In this document: positions 33,680 to 41,601 of the stretch, in pieces | How the letters are laid out: each line of letters starts with the position of its first letter | Position numbering within the stretch: position 1 is the first letter of the stretch | NCBI RefSeq assembly: GCF_020532645.1 | Contig: NZ_JAJAUZ010000025.1 | Coordinates: 1-64,000, forward strand | Reading direction: 5' to 3' | Length of the DNA: 64,000 bases | Origin: Streptomyces bambusae | Lineage (GTDB): Bacteria > Actinomycetota > Actinomycetes > Streptomycetales > Streptomycetaceae | The notes under the pieces: model-generated | Told to the model about the DNA's origin: nothing | What the model saw: only the letters and a program-made list of their open reading frames with translations | The model's database searches: none | Translations under genes and position numbers: made by a program

Positions 33680-35248
33680 ATGACCGTGATGCGTCCATCA
33701 CGCCGGAAGATCGCCGGCATCAGCGCGACCGCCGTCGTCGCGCTCGTGCTCGGCGCCGCCTCCGCCCTGCCGGCCTCGGCCGCCCCCGGCGCCGCAGCCG
33801 AAGGCGTCATCGAGAACGCCGGCGCTCCGGGATCCATAGCCGGCAGCTACATCGTGACCCTGGACGGGGCCACCGCCGACTCCGCCGCCGGCCGGGCCAT
33901 CGCCCGCGAGTACGGCGCGACGATCCGCCGGACGTACAAGAAGGCGCTCAACGGCTACTCGGTGCAGCTCTCCGAGGCCCAGGCGCGCAAGCTGGCCGCC
34001 GACCCGGCCGTCAAGTCGGTCGTGCAGAACCGCAAGTTCACGATCGACGCGACCCAGCCCAACCCGCCGTCCTGGGGTCTGGACCGGATCGACCAGAAGG
34101 CGCTGCCGCTCAACTCCAGCTACACCTACCCGGACAAGGCCGGCGAGGGCGTCACCGCGTACGTCATCGACACCGGCGTGCGGATCAGCCACTCGGACTT
34201 CGGCGGCCGGGCCTCGAACGGCTACGACGCGATCGACAACGACAACACCGCGCAGGACGGCCACGGCCACGGCACGCACGTCGCCGGCACGGTCGCCGGC
34301 GGCGCCTACGGCGTGGCCAAGAAGGCGAAGATCGTCGGCGTCCGTGTCCTCGACAACTCCGGCTCCGGCACCACCGAGCAGGTCGTCGCGGGCATCGACT
34401 GGGTCACCCAGAACGCGGTGAAGCCGGCCGTCGCCAACATGTCGCTCGGCGGCGGCGCCGACTCCGCGCTGGACACCGCCGTGCGCAACTCGATCGCGAG
34501 CGGCATCACGTACGCGGTGGCGGCGGGCAACGAGTCCACCAACGCCAGCACCAAGTCCCCGGCCCGCGTGACCGAGGCCATCACGGTCGGCGCCACCACG
34601 AGCAGCGACGCCAAGGCGAGCTACTCGAACTACGGCACCGTGCTGGACCTGTTCGCCCCCGGTTCCTCCATCACCTCCGGCTGGAACAGCAGCGACTCGG
34701 CGACCAACACCATCTCCGGCACCTCGATGGCCTCCCCGCACGTCGCGGGCGCGGCGGCCGTCTACCTGTCGCAGAACCCGGCCAGCACCCCGGCCCAGGT
34801 GAGCACCGCCCTGGTGAACGCGGCCACGCCGAACGTGGTCGGCAGCCCCGGCACCGGCTCCCCGAACCGCCTCCTGTTCGTCGGCGGCGGCACCACCGTC
34901 CCGCCGGGTCCGCGGTTCGAGAACACCGGTGACTACGCGATCAACGACAACTCCACGGTCGAGTCCCCGGTCACCGTCAGCGGGGTCCCTGGCAACGCCC
35001 CGGCCACGCTGAGCGTCGCGGTCGACATCAAGCACACGTACATCGGCGACCTGAAGGTGGACCTGGTCGCGCCGGACGGCTCCGTCTACACCCTGCACAA
35101 CCGGGCCGGCGGCAGCGCGGACAACATCCTCCAGACCTACTCGGTCAACGCCTCCTCGGAGGTCGCGAACGGGACCTGGAAGCTCCGCGTGAACGACAAC
35201 GCGAACATCGACACGGGCAAGATCGACTCGTGGGCGCTGCAGTTCTGA
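33680..35248 (+). CDS. Secreted S8 subtilase with P domain
   Basis: A 522-aa extracellular protease. Signal peptide about 1-35 (ALVLGAASALPASAAPG); inhibitor I9 propeptide about 55-122 (GSYIVTLDGA to VKSVVQNRKF); catalytic S8 domain about 130-395 with Asp164 (VIDTG), His197 (GHGTHVAG) and Ser349 (GTSMASPH); then a C-terminal proprotein-convertase P domain about 415-522 (DYAINDNSTVESPV, HTYIGDLKVDLVAPDG). The subtilase plus P-domain combination is common among streptomycete aqualysin-like enzymes. ATG 33680 has GAGGAGG upstream. A terminator follows at 35295. The inhibitor-type propeptide predicts autocatalytic maturation. Confidence 0.94.
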   Translation: MTVMRPSRRKIAGISATAVVALVLGAASALPASAAPGAAAEGVIENAGAPGSIAGSYIVTLDGATADSAAGRAIAREYGATIRRTYKKALNGYSVQLSEAQARKLAADPAVKSVVQNRKFTIDATQPNPPSWGLDRIDQKALPLNSSYTYPDKAGEGVTAYVIDTGVRISHSDFGGRASNGYDAIDNDNTAQDGHGHGTHVAGTVAGGAYGVAKKAKIVGVRVLDNSGSGTTEQVVAGIDWVTQNAVKPAVANMSLGGGADSALDTAVRNSIASGITYAVAAGNESTNASTKSPARVTEAITVGATTSSDAKASYSNYGTVLDLFAPGSSITSGWNSSDSATNTISGTSMASPHVAGAAAVYLSQNPASTPAQVSTALVNAATPNVVGSPGTGSPNRLLFVGGGTTVPPGPRFENTGDYAINDNSTVESPVTVSGVPGNAPATLSVAVDIKHTYIGDLKVDLVAPDGSVYTLHNRAGGSADNILQTYSVNASSEVANGTWKLRVNDNANIDTGKIDSWALQF

Positions 35249-35294
35249 TCCCTGCGGCGCGCGTGCGTACGGTCTGACTGTTCGACTGCTGCCC

Positions 35295-35325
35295 AAGGGG
35301 CGGCCGCCACCGGCGGCCGCCCCTT
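35295..35325. terminator. Subtilase terminator
   Basis: AAGGGGCGGCCGCC and its complement form a 14-bp stem with an ACC loop, 46 nt after the stop. Confidence 0.88.
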
Positions 35326-35445
35326 CCGCCGTCCGCCGCCCGGGTGACGGCGATCATCACTTCGGGTGAAACTCTGGCCTTTGCTTGCGGTCTTCAACCA
35401 CGGGTTGCCACGCTGTCGCCGTCTGTCAACCTGATGGGAGTGCCA

Positions 35446-36198
35446 GTGACTTTCGGTGAGCAGCCGGCGTATCTGCGCGTCGCCGGGGACCTGCGGCGGA
35501 AGATCGTCGACGGGTCCCTGCCCCCGCATACCCGGCTGCCCTCGCAGGCCCGGATCCGGGAGGAGTACGGGGTCTCCGACACGGTCGCCCTGGAGGCCCG
35601 CAAGGTCCTCATGGCGGAGGGTCTGGTCGAGGGCCGCTCCGGCTCCGGCACGTACGTACGGGAGCAGCCGGTGCCGCGCCGGGTGGTCCGCTCCGGGTAC
35701 CGCACCGGCGGGGTCTCCACCCCCTTCCGCCAGGAGCAGGCGGAGGGCGGCGCCCGCGGCACCTGGGAGTCCCGCAGCGAACAGACCACGGCCGGCGCCG
35801 AAGTGGCCGAGCGGCTCGGCATCAAGGCGGGCGACAAGGTCATGTGCACGCGGTACGTGTTCCGGGACGCGGGCGAGGCGATGATGCTCTCGACCTCCTG
35901 GGAGCCGCTCGCCGTCACCGGCCGCACCCCGGTCATGCTCCCCGAGGAGGGCCCGCTCGGCGGCTGCGGAGTGGTGGACCGGATGGCCGCCATCGACGTG
36001 GTCGTGGACAACGTGGCCGAGGAGGTCGGCGCCCGGCCCGGCCTGGCCGAGGAGATCCTCACCCTGGGCGGCGTACCCGGCCACGTGGTCCTGGTCATCA
36101 GCCGCACCTACTACGCCTCCGGCCGGGCCGTGGAGACCGCCGACGTGGTCGTCCCGGCCGACCGCTACCGGGTCTCGTACCACCTGCCGGTCCGGTAG
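35446..36198 (+). CDS. GntR-family transcriptional regulator (HutC-type)
   Basis: A 250-aa regulator. The winged helix spans about 6-72 (YLRVAGDLRRKIVDGSLP, RIREEYGVSDTVALEARKV, VEGRSGSGTYV); the effector domain about 90-245 is UTRA-like (VMCTRYVFRDAGEAMMLSTS, HVVLVISRTYYASGRAVETA). GTG 35446 (VTFGEQPAYLRV) follows GGGAG by 5 nt and gives the N-terminus I know from streptomycete homologues; the open frame upstream is less likely coding. Ligand unknown. Stands alone. Confidence 0.9.
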   Translation: MTFGEQPAYLRVAGDLRRKIVDGSLPPHTRLPSQARIREEYGVSDTVALEARKVLMAEGLVEGRSGSGTYVREQPVPRRVVRSGYRTGGVSTPFRQEQAEGGARGTWESRSEQTTAGAEVAERLGIKAGDKVMCTRYVFRDAGEAMMLSTSWEPLAVTGRTPVMLPEEGPLGGCGVVDRMAAIDVVVDNVAEEVGARPGLAEEILTLGGVPGHVVLVISRTYYASGRAVETADVVVPADRYRVSYHLPVR

Positions 36199-36551
36199 AC
36201 CGCTCCGGCGGACCGGACCGACGCCCGCGCCCATCCTGCCGGGGGCGCATCCACGCCCTCCTGAGCGGCCTCCGGAGCCCCGTCGCGGGCCGTCCGGGGG
36301 CCGTTCCGTTTCTCGCGCGCGGGCGGCTCCGGCGGTTCCGCCGCCGTTCAGGAGCCCTTCACTCCCACCGGGGCGCCGGCGTGCGCCGCGGCGGGGGCAC
36401 GCGCGGCGCCCTCGTACGCATGGCCGAATGCGTACGCCGTGACGTATCTCTTCGTGAAAACCCGTATCCGCTCCGTGAAGGTCGGGCGTAAGCTCGGGCA
36501 TATGCGTTATGCGGTTTCCTGGGCGAGCACGTCAGCGGAGGGTGAAGCGCG
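36199..36551. other. Intergenic region before the SPOR gene
   Basis: About 350 bp with no credible gene. It contains the perfect palindrome at 36413-36436 and, downstream, repeated TCGTGAA/CCGTGAA motifs near 36452 and 36473, close to the expected promoter of the SPOR gene. Confidence 0.5.
36413..36436. promoter_or_regulatory. Perfect palindrome, likely operator
   Basis: CGTACGCAT-GGCCGA-ATGCGTACG: 9-bp arms without a mismatch, 116 bp before the SPOR gene start. No poly-T follows, so a binding site for a dimeric regulator is more likely than a terminator. Confidence 0.6.
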
Positions 36552-36737
36552 ATGAACGACAGCGGTGCCGAGCTCCCGTGGCTGGTCATACGACAGGACG
36601 ACAACGGCAACCGCTACCGGGTGGGCAGGTACCCCAGCCGGGCCGAGGCCGAGAAGGTGGCCGCGAGCCTGGAGGACCACGGGCACCGGCAGCTCTACTG
36701 GGTCGAGCGGATCGGACAGACCGCCACGGCGAACTGA
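36552..36737 (+). CDS. Small SPOR domain-containing protein
   Basis: A 61-aa protein that is little more than one SPOR-like fold: PWLVIRQDDNGNRYRVGRYP, then SRAEAEKVAASLEDHGHRQL and YWVERI. In other bacteria SPOR domains bind denuded glycan at the septum, but this one lacks a signal peptide or membrane helix, so it is probably cytoplasmic and its ligand is unknown. It is a standard streptomycete small protein. Thirty-three bp before the Nudix gene, probably cotranscribed. Confidence 0.8.
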   Translation: MNDSGAELPWLVIRQDDNGNRYRVGRYPSRAEAEKVAASLEDHGHRQLYWVERIGQTATAN

Positions 36738-36770
36738 GGCACCCCCAGCGGGGTGCCATAGGCTCCGTCC

Positions 36771-37181
36771 ATGACTGTACGAGTGGTCGTGGGCGGAGCC
36801 GTCTGTCGTGAGGGGCGCCTGCTGGCCGCACGCCGCAGCGCCCCGCCGGAGCTCGCCGGACGCTGGGAGCTCCCCGGCGGCAAGGCCGAGCCCGGCGAGA
36901 CCGGGCCCGAAGCGCTGGTCCGCGAGCTGCGCGAGGAGCTCGGCGTCGAGACCGAGGCGTTGGAGCGGATCCCGGGGGAGTGGCCCCTGAAGCCCGGCCT
37001 GGTCCTGCACGTGTGGACCGCCCGGCTGCTCTCCGGCGAACCGCAGCCGCTCGAGGACCACGACGAGCTGCGCTGGCTGGGCCCGGACGAGCTGGACGCC
37101 GTCGACTGGCTCGACCAGGACCGGCCGGCCGTCGCCGAGGCGGGGCGGCGGCTGCGCACGGCGGGCACGGCACGGGGCTGA
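36771..37181 (+). CDS. Nudix hydrolase (MutT-like)
   Basis: A 136-aa Nudix protein with a complete Nudix box, GGKAEPGETGPEALVRELRE followed by ELGVE, residues about 40-63. MutT-like enzymes hydrolyse oxidised or unusual nucleoside triphosphates such as 8-oxo-dGTP; DELRWLGPDELDAVDWL near the end is typical of the MutT branch. ATG 36771. Substrate not proved. Confidence 0.9.
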   Translation: MTVRVVVGGAVCREGRLLAARRSAPPELAGRWELPGGKAEPGETGPEALVRELREELGVETEALERIPGEWPLKPGLVLHVWTARLLSGEPQPLEDHDELRWLGPDELDAVDWLDQDRPAVAEAGRRLRTAGTARG

Positions 37182-37491
37182 GCAGTCCGACGGCCGCGGG
37201 TCCGCCGGGCCGCTTCGGCCGTCGCCGGCCGCTGCGGCGTCGCCCGCACCGCAGCCGGCAGCGGCACCGTGCCCCGCGGCGCTTCCGTGCGCCGCGCTCG
37301 GGCGGGCGCACGGATCTGCCCGTGTACGCCGTGCGGGGCGCGGGGGCCGGGGGTGTACGCCGTTCGTGCCACAGTGCGCCGGTGGGTGGGGGCCGGGGCG
37401 GTACGACGCCCCGGATATCGGGTATGTCGCTATTAATCCCCATCTCATTCCCCTGACGAACCGGACTGGGGGCCGCCTGCTGGCCCGGGAA
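37182..37491. other. Intergenic region before the RsbW-like gene
   Basis: About 310 bp, very GC-rich, no convincing gene or hairpin. The AT-richer part near 37420-37450 (GTCGCTATTAATCCCCATC) is the best place for a promoter. Confidence 0.4.
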
Positions 37492-37929
37492 GTGATCGGC
37501 GTGATCGATTCCGAATCCGACTGCGCCGACAGCGCCGAATGGGCTTTCCCCGCCGAGCCCGGCGCCGTACGCACGGCCCGCCACGCCGTGCGCGGCGCCC
37601 TCCGCTCGTGGGGCCTCGACGCGGTCGTCGACGTCACCGTACTGCTGGTCAGCGAGCTGGTCACCAACTCGCTGCGCTACGCATCCGGTCCCATCGGAGT
37701 CCGCCTGGTACGGCAGAATTCGGCCACGGACCACACGGAACACGGGCCGGCCCTCCTCGTGGAGGTTTCCGATCCGCTTCCGGATCCGCCCCGCGAACGG
37801 GTCGCCGCACCCGATGACGAGGGCGGCCGGGGCCTGCACCTCGTGGCCGTCTCGGCCCAGCGCTGGGGAACCCGGCACGGGAAGACGGGCAAGACGGTGT
37901 GGTTCGAGTTGGCCCTGCCTGGTGAGTAA
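37492..37929 (+). CDS. RsbW-like ATP-binding (anti-sigma factor kinase type) protein
   Basis: A protein of about 145 aa with a GHKL ATPase domain of the RsbW/HATPase_c_2 kind: WAFPAEPGAVRTARHAVRG, the N-box region LLVSELVTNSLRYA, and the G-box GGRGLHLVAV followed by GKTVWFELAL. Members bind or phosphorylate anti-sigma antagonists. The start is uncertain: GTG 37492 (VIGVIDSE) or GTG 37501; the frame is open further upstream. Lies 187 bp before a phosphatase that carries the same domain at its C-terminus. Confidence 0.85.
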   Translation: MIGVIDSESDCADSAEWAFPAEPGAVRTARHAVRGALRSWGLDAVVDVTVLLVSELVTNSLRYASGPIGVRLVRQNSATDHTEHGPALLVEVSDPLPDPPRERVAAPDDEGGRGLHLVAVSAQRWGTRHGKTGKTVWFELALPGE

Positions 37930-38116
37930 CAGTGTGAAGAGCCCGCGATCACCGGACCGGCGGCGCCCGCGGCGGGGCGTCCGGAGTCCGGAGCATCACG
38001 GGCGGAAAACGAACGAGACCTTGCTGTGATCGTGAACGCCGTGCCGTCCGTGGCCGTGGTGCTGAATACTTCGTCCATGGCCGGTCCGGTTGCGGTGAGC
38101 TGGAGGGGACGGTCGC

Positions 38117-40720
38117 GTGAGCGAAATACCTGCGCAGGCACAGCACGTCGGGGTGCCCGAAGCGCCGTGGCGCGAAGCCGTGTGGCAGAGCAGCCCGCCT
38201 GGCTCGATCTATGACCACATAAAAGTCGCGTCCTTCTCGATCGGCCCCGACGGGCTCGTCGACCAGTGGAGCCGGCGTGCCGAGGAACTCTTCGGCCTGG
38301 CCGCCTCCCAGGTGGTCGGCAGAGACCCGGTCGACGCCTTCATGCCCGCGGAACTCCGCCCCGGCGGCCGCCGCCGGATCACAGAGATCCTCGACGGCAA
38401 GGAATGGACCGGTCTGGTTCCGTTCCGCATCCCCTCCCAGTCCGGTTCCGCGCCCGGCCCGGACGCGGTGGCCGAGATCTACGTCATGCCCACCGAAACC
38501 GAGCTCGGCGAGCGGGCCGCCCTCTGCGTCGTCGTCGACGTACAGGCGCTCCGGCGGATCGAATCCGATCTCGCCGCCTCGCAGGCGATATTCGGACAAT
38601 CACCTTTCGGATTTCTCCTTTTCGGCACCGACCTGACCGTGCAGCGCGCCAACCGCCGCTTCGCCACCGTCTTCGGCGGCGCCGCCGAGGACCACCGGGG
38701 CCGCACCGTCCACGACTACCTGCCCCGCCGCGAGGCCGACCGGATGGCCGCCGCCCTCCAGCGGGTCCTCGACACCGGCGAAGCCGTCACCGACCTCCAG
38801 ATCAGCGGCGCCGCCCCCGGCAGCCGCGACCACCGCCACTGGTCCATCAACCTCTACCGCGTGCACGGCGCCTCCGGCCGGCCCGTCGGCGTCGCCGGCC
38901 TCGGCACCGACGTCACCCGCCGCCACCTCGCCGCCCGCGAAGCCGCCGGCGTCCGCCGCAACCTGGCCCTCCTCAACGAGGCCGGCGCCCGTATCGGCAG
39001 CTCCCTCGACCTGGAGACCACCGCCCGCGAACTCCTCGACGTCACCGTCCCCGGCTTCTGCGACCTCGCCGCCGTCGACCTCTACCACGGGCTGCTGCTC
39101 CCCGACGACGACCGGCCGGTGCGCACCGGCGGCGCCCCCGCCCGGTCCGCCGCGGCCGCCGGCGGACTGCGGATGCCGTCCGCGAAACTCCGCCGCGTCG
39201 CCTTCGCCAGTGCCGTCTCCGACGCCCCATTGTCCGGACCCGGCAGCGTCGGCCCGGTCGCCGTCGGCGACACCCACCGCTACCCCGCCACCTCGCCCGC
39301 CGCGCTCGCCCTGCGCACCGCCCGGCCCCGGCTGGTCCTCGGCGGCGGACCCGACGACCTCGTCCAGTCCACCCTCGTCGTCCCGATGGTCGCCCACGAC
39401 AGCGTCGTCGGCCTCGCCCAGTTCTCCCGTACGAAGGGCAGCGAGCCGTTCGGGGAGCGGGACCGGGCCGTCGCCGTGGAACTCGCCGCCCGGGCCGCCG
39501 TGTCCATCGACAACGCCCGGCTCTACCGGCGCGAACACGAACGCGCCCTGATCCTCCAGCGCAGCCTGCTGCCCCCCGGCGACCCCGAGGCCGCCGGCCT
39601 CGACATCGCCTGCCGCTACCTGCCCGGAAATGCGGCCACCGAGGTCGGCGGCGACTGGTTCGACGTCATCGAACTGCCCGGCCACCGCACCGCCCTCGTC
39701 GTCGGCGACGTCATGGGCCGCGGCCTGCGGGCCGCCGTCGCCATGGGAGAACTGCGCACCGCCGTCCGCACCCTCGCCCTGCTCGACCTGGAACCCGCCG
39801 AGGTGCTCGCCGCCCTCGACGAGGTCGCCCGCGGCCTCGGCGCCCCCGGCGGCCAGCACTCCCGGGCCCGCGACCGCGAGGCCGACCTGTCCGAGGTGTA
39901 CCTCGCCACCTGCGTGTACGCCGTCTACGACCCCGTCACCCGGCGCTGCACCATCGCCAACGCCGGCCACATGCCGCCGGTGCTCGTCGAACCCGGCGGC
40001 GAGGGTCCGCTGCTGCTGGAGGTACCGCCCGGCATGCCGCTGGGCGTCGGCGGCGAACCGTTCGAAGAGGTCGAGGTCCAGCTCCCCGAAGGCGCCCTGC
40101 TCGCCCTCTACACCGACGGACTGGTCGAATCCCGCGACCACACCCTCGACGAAGGGCTGCGCGGCCTGCGCGAGGCCCTCACCGATCCGGTCCGGCCGCT
40201 GGAGGACGTCTGCGACCACGTCCTCGGCAGCCTGGAGACCCGGCACGGCGAGGACGACATCGCCCTGCTCATGGCCCGCGTCCAAGGGCTGTCCGCCGAC
40301 GCCGTCGGCGACTGGCAGCTGCCCCGCGAGGCCCGCTCGGTGGGCCGGGCCCGCGAACTCGCGCGCGGCAAACTCGTCTCCTGGGGCCTGGAAGCCCTCG
40401 TCGACACCACCGAACTGCTCGTCAGCGAACTCGTCACCAACGCCCTGCGGTACGGCGAGGGCGAGATCCGGCTGCGCCTGCTGCTGGACCGCACCCTGGT
40501 CTGCGAGGTCTGGGACGCCGGCCTGGTCCAGCCGCGCCGCCGCAGAGCCCGCGACACCGACGAAGGCGGCCGCGGCCTCCAGCTCGTCGGCCTGCTCTCC
40601 GCCGGCTGGGGCTCCCGGCGGACCCCGCGCGGCAAGACCGTCTGGTTCGAACTGCCCCTGCCCGGCGCCGAACCCCTCGCCGAGCTGTCCGCCGAGCAGC
40701 TGCTCAGCATGTACGGGTGA
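38117..40720 (+). CDS. PAS-GAF-SpoIIE phosphatase with C-terminal HATPase
   Basis: An 867-aa cytoplasmic signalling protein. Domain order: PAS (about 30-140, GLVDQWSRRAEELFGLAASQ), second PAS (about 150-270, QSPFGFLLFGTDLTVQRANR), GAF (about 285-470, LLNEAGARIGSSLDLETTAR), PP2C/SpoIIE phosphatase (about 485-700, with GGDWFDVIELPGHRTALVVG and the metal Asp in VVGDVMGRG and GEDDIALL), and an RsbW-like HATPase (about 730-855, LLVSELVTNALRYG, GGRGLQLVG). It should dephosphorylate an anti-anti-sigma protein in response to a ligand or redox cue, and the kinase-like end could reverse this. GTG 38117 with GGAGGGG upstream. Neighbour 37492 supplies a free HATPase. Confidence 0.92.
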   Translation: MSEIPAQAQHVGVPEAPWREAVWQSSPPGSIYDHIKVASFSIGPDGLVDQWSRRAEELFGLAASQVVGRDPVDAFMPAELRPGGRRRITEILDGKEWTGLVPFRIPSQSGSAPGPDAVAEIYVMPTETELGERAALCVVVDVQALRRIESDLAASQAIFGQSPFGFLLFGTDLTVQRANRRFATVFGGAAEDHRGRTVHDYLPRREADRMAAALQRVLDTGEAVTDLQISGAAPGSRDHRHWSINLYRVHGASGRPVGVAGLGTDVTRRHLAAREAAGVRRNLALLNEAGARIGSSLDLETTARELLDVTVPGFCDLAAVDLYHGLLLPDDDRPVRTGGAPARSAAAAGGLRMPSAKLRRVAFASAVSDAPLSGPGSVGPVAVGDTHRYPATSPAALALRTARPRLVLGGGPDDLVQSTLVVPMVAHDSVVGLAQFSRTKGSEPFGERDRAVAVELAARAAVSIDNARLYRREHERALILQRSLLPPGDPEAAGLDIACRYLPGNAATEVGGDWFDVIELPGHRTALVVGDVMGRGLRAAVAMGELRTAVRTLALLDLEPAEVLAALDEVARGLGAPGGQHSRARDREADLSEVYLATCVYAVYDPVTRRCTIANAGHMPPVLVEPGGEGPLLLEVPPGMPLGVGGEPFEEVEVQLPEGALLALYTDGLVESRDHTLDEGLRGLREALTDPVRPLEDVCDHVLGSLETRHGEDDIALLMARVQGLSADAVGDWQLPREARSVGRARELARGKLVSWGLEALVDTTELLVSELVTNALRYGEGEIRLRLLLDRTLVCEVWDAGLVQPRRRRARDTDEGGRGLQLVGLLSAGWGSRRTPRGKTVWFELPLPGAEPLAELSAEQLLSMYG

Positions 40721-40815
40721 CCCGGCGCGCCCCGACCCCGCGGCCGGACCGGCCGGGCGCGGGGCCGTGGCGCGTACGGACCGCTCCGGTACGGGCGCCC
40801 GCGGCTCCGCAGGGT

Positions 40816-41535
40816 TCAGGCCGCGCGGCCCGACTTCAGCGCGGCCAGCCGGGCCTCGACCTCCGCGGAGCGGCCCAGGTCGTCCAGGGCCTCGAACTGG
40901 GCGTCGAGCGAGGAGGCCGCCAGCTCCTCCCGGCCCAGCGCCCGGGCCTCCTCCCGCCGGACCTTGTCCTCGAACCGGCCCAGCTCGCTGGTCGGGTCCA
41001 TGACGTCGATGCTCTTCACCGCGTCCAGCATCGTGTTCTGCGCCTCGGCGGTCTTCGCGCGGGCGACCAGCTCGTCCCGCTTGGCCTGCAGCTCGGTCAG
41101 CTTCTCCTTCATCGCCGCCAGGCCCGACTTCAGCCGCTCCACCACCTCGGTCTGACCGGCGATAACCGGCTCGGCCGCCGACGCCTCCTGCTCCGCCCGG
41201 ACCTGGCGGCCCAGCGCGACCTTGGCCAGGTTGTCGAACGTGTCGGCCTCCGCGGTCCGCCCCGCCCCGCGCAGCTCGTCGCCCTTCCGGCTGGCCGCGA
41301 GGGCCTTGCCGCCCCACTCGGCGGCCGCGTCCACGTCCTCGCGGTGGTCCTGCTCCAGCATCCGCAGGTTCCCGATCGTGGTGGCGACGGCCTGCTCCGC
41401 CTCGGAGATGTTGTTCGCGTAGTCGCGGATCAGCTGGTCCAGCATCTTCTGCGGGTCCTCGGCCTGGTCCAGCAGGGCGTTGATGTTGGCCTTCGCGAGC
41501 TGGGCGACGCGGCCGAGGATGGTCTGCTTGCTCAT
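40816..41535 (-). CDS. pspA: PspA/IM30 (Vipp1) family membrane-stress protein
   Basis: A 239-aa coiled-coil protein of the PspA/Vipp1 family: TILGRVAQLAKANINALLDQ opens the amphipathic membrane-binding helix, then AEDPQKMLDQLIRDY and long charged helices (QTEVVERLKSGLAAMKEKL). PspA proteins coat and stabilise damaged membranes. It lies 66 bp after the TPM-domain gene on the same strand, a pairing seen in actinobacteria. Confidence 0.93.
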   Translation of the reverse strand: MSKQTILGRVAQLAKANINALLDQAEDPQKMLDQLIRDYANNISEAEQAVATTIGNLRMLEQDHREDVDAAAEWGGKALAASRKGDELRGAGRTAEADTFDNLAKVALGRQVRAEQEASAAEPVIAGQTEVVERLKSGLAAMKEKLTELQAKRDELVARAKTAEAQNTMLDAVKSIDVMDPTSELGRFEDKVRREEARALGREELAASSLDAQFEALDDLGRSAEVEARLAALKSGRAA

Positions 41536-41601
41536 GGGACGTACTCCTGGAAGGTCGTCGTGGGTGCCGGGGGCGGGGGCGGGGGCGGGGACGGGGACCG
41601 G

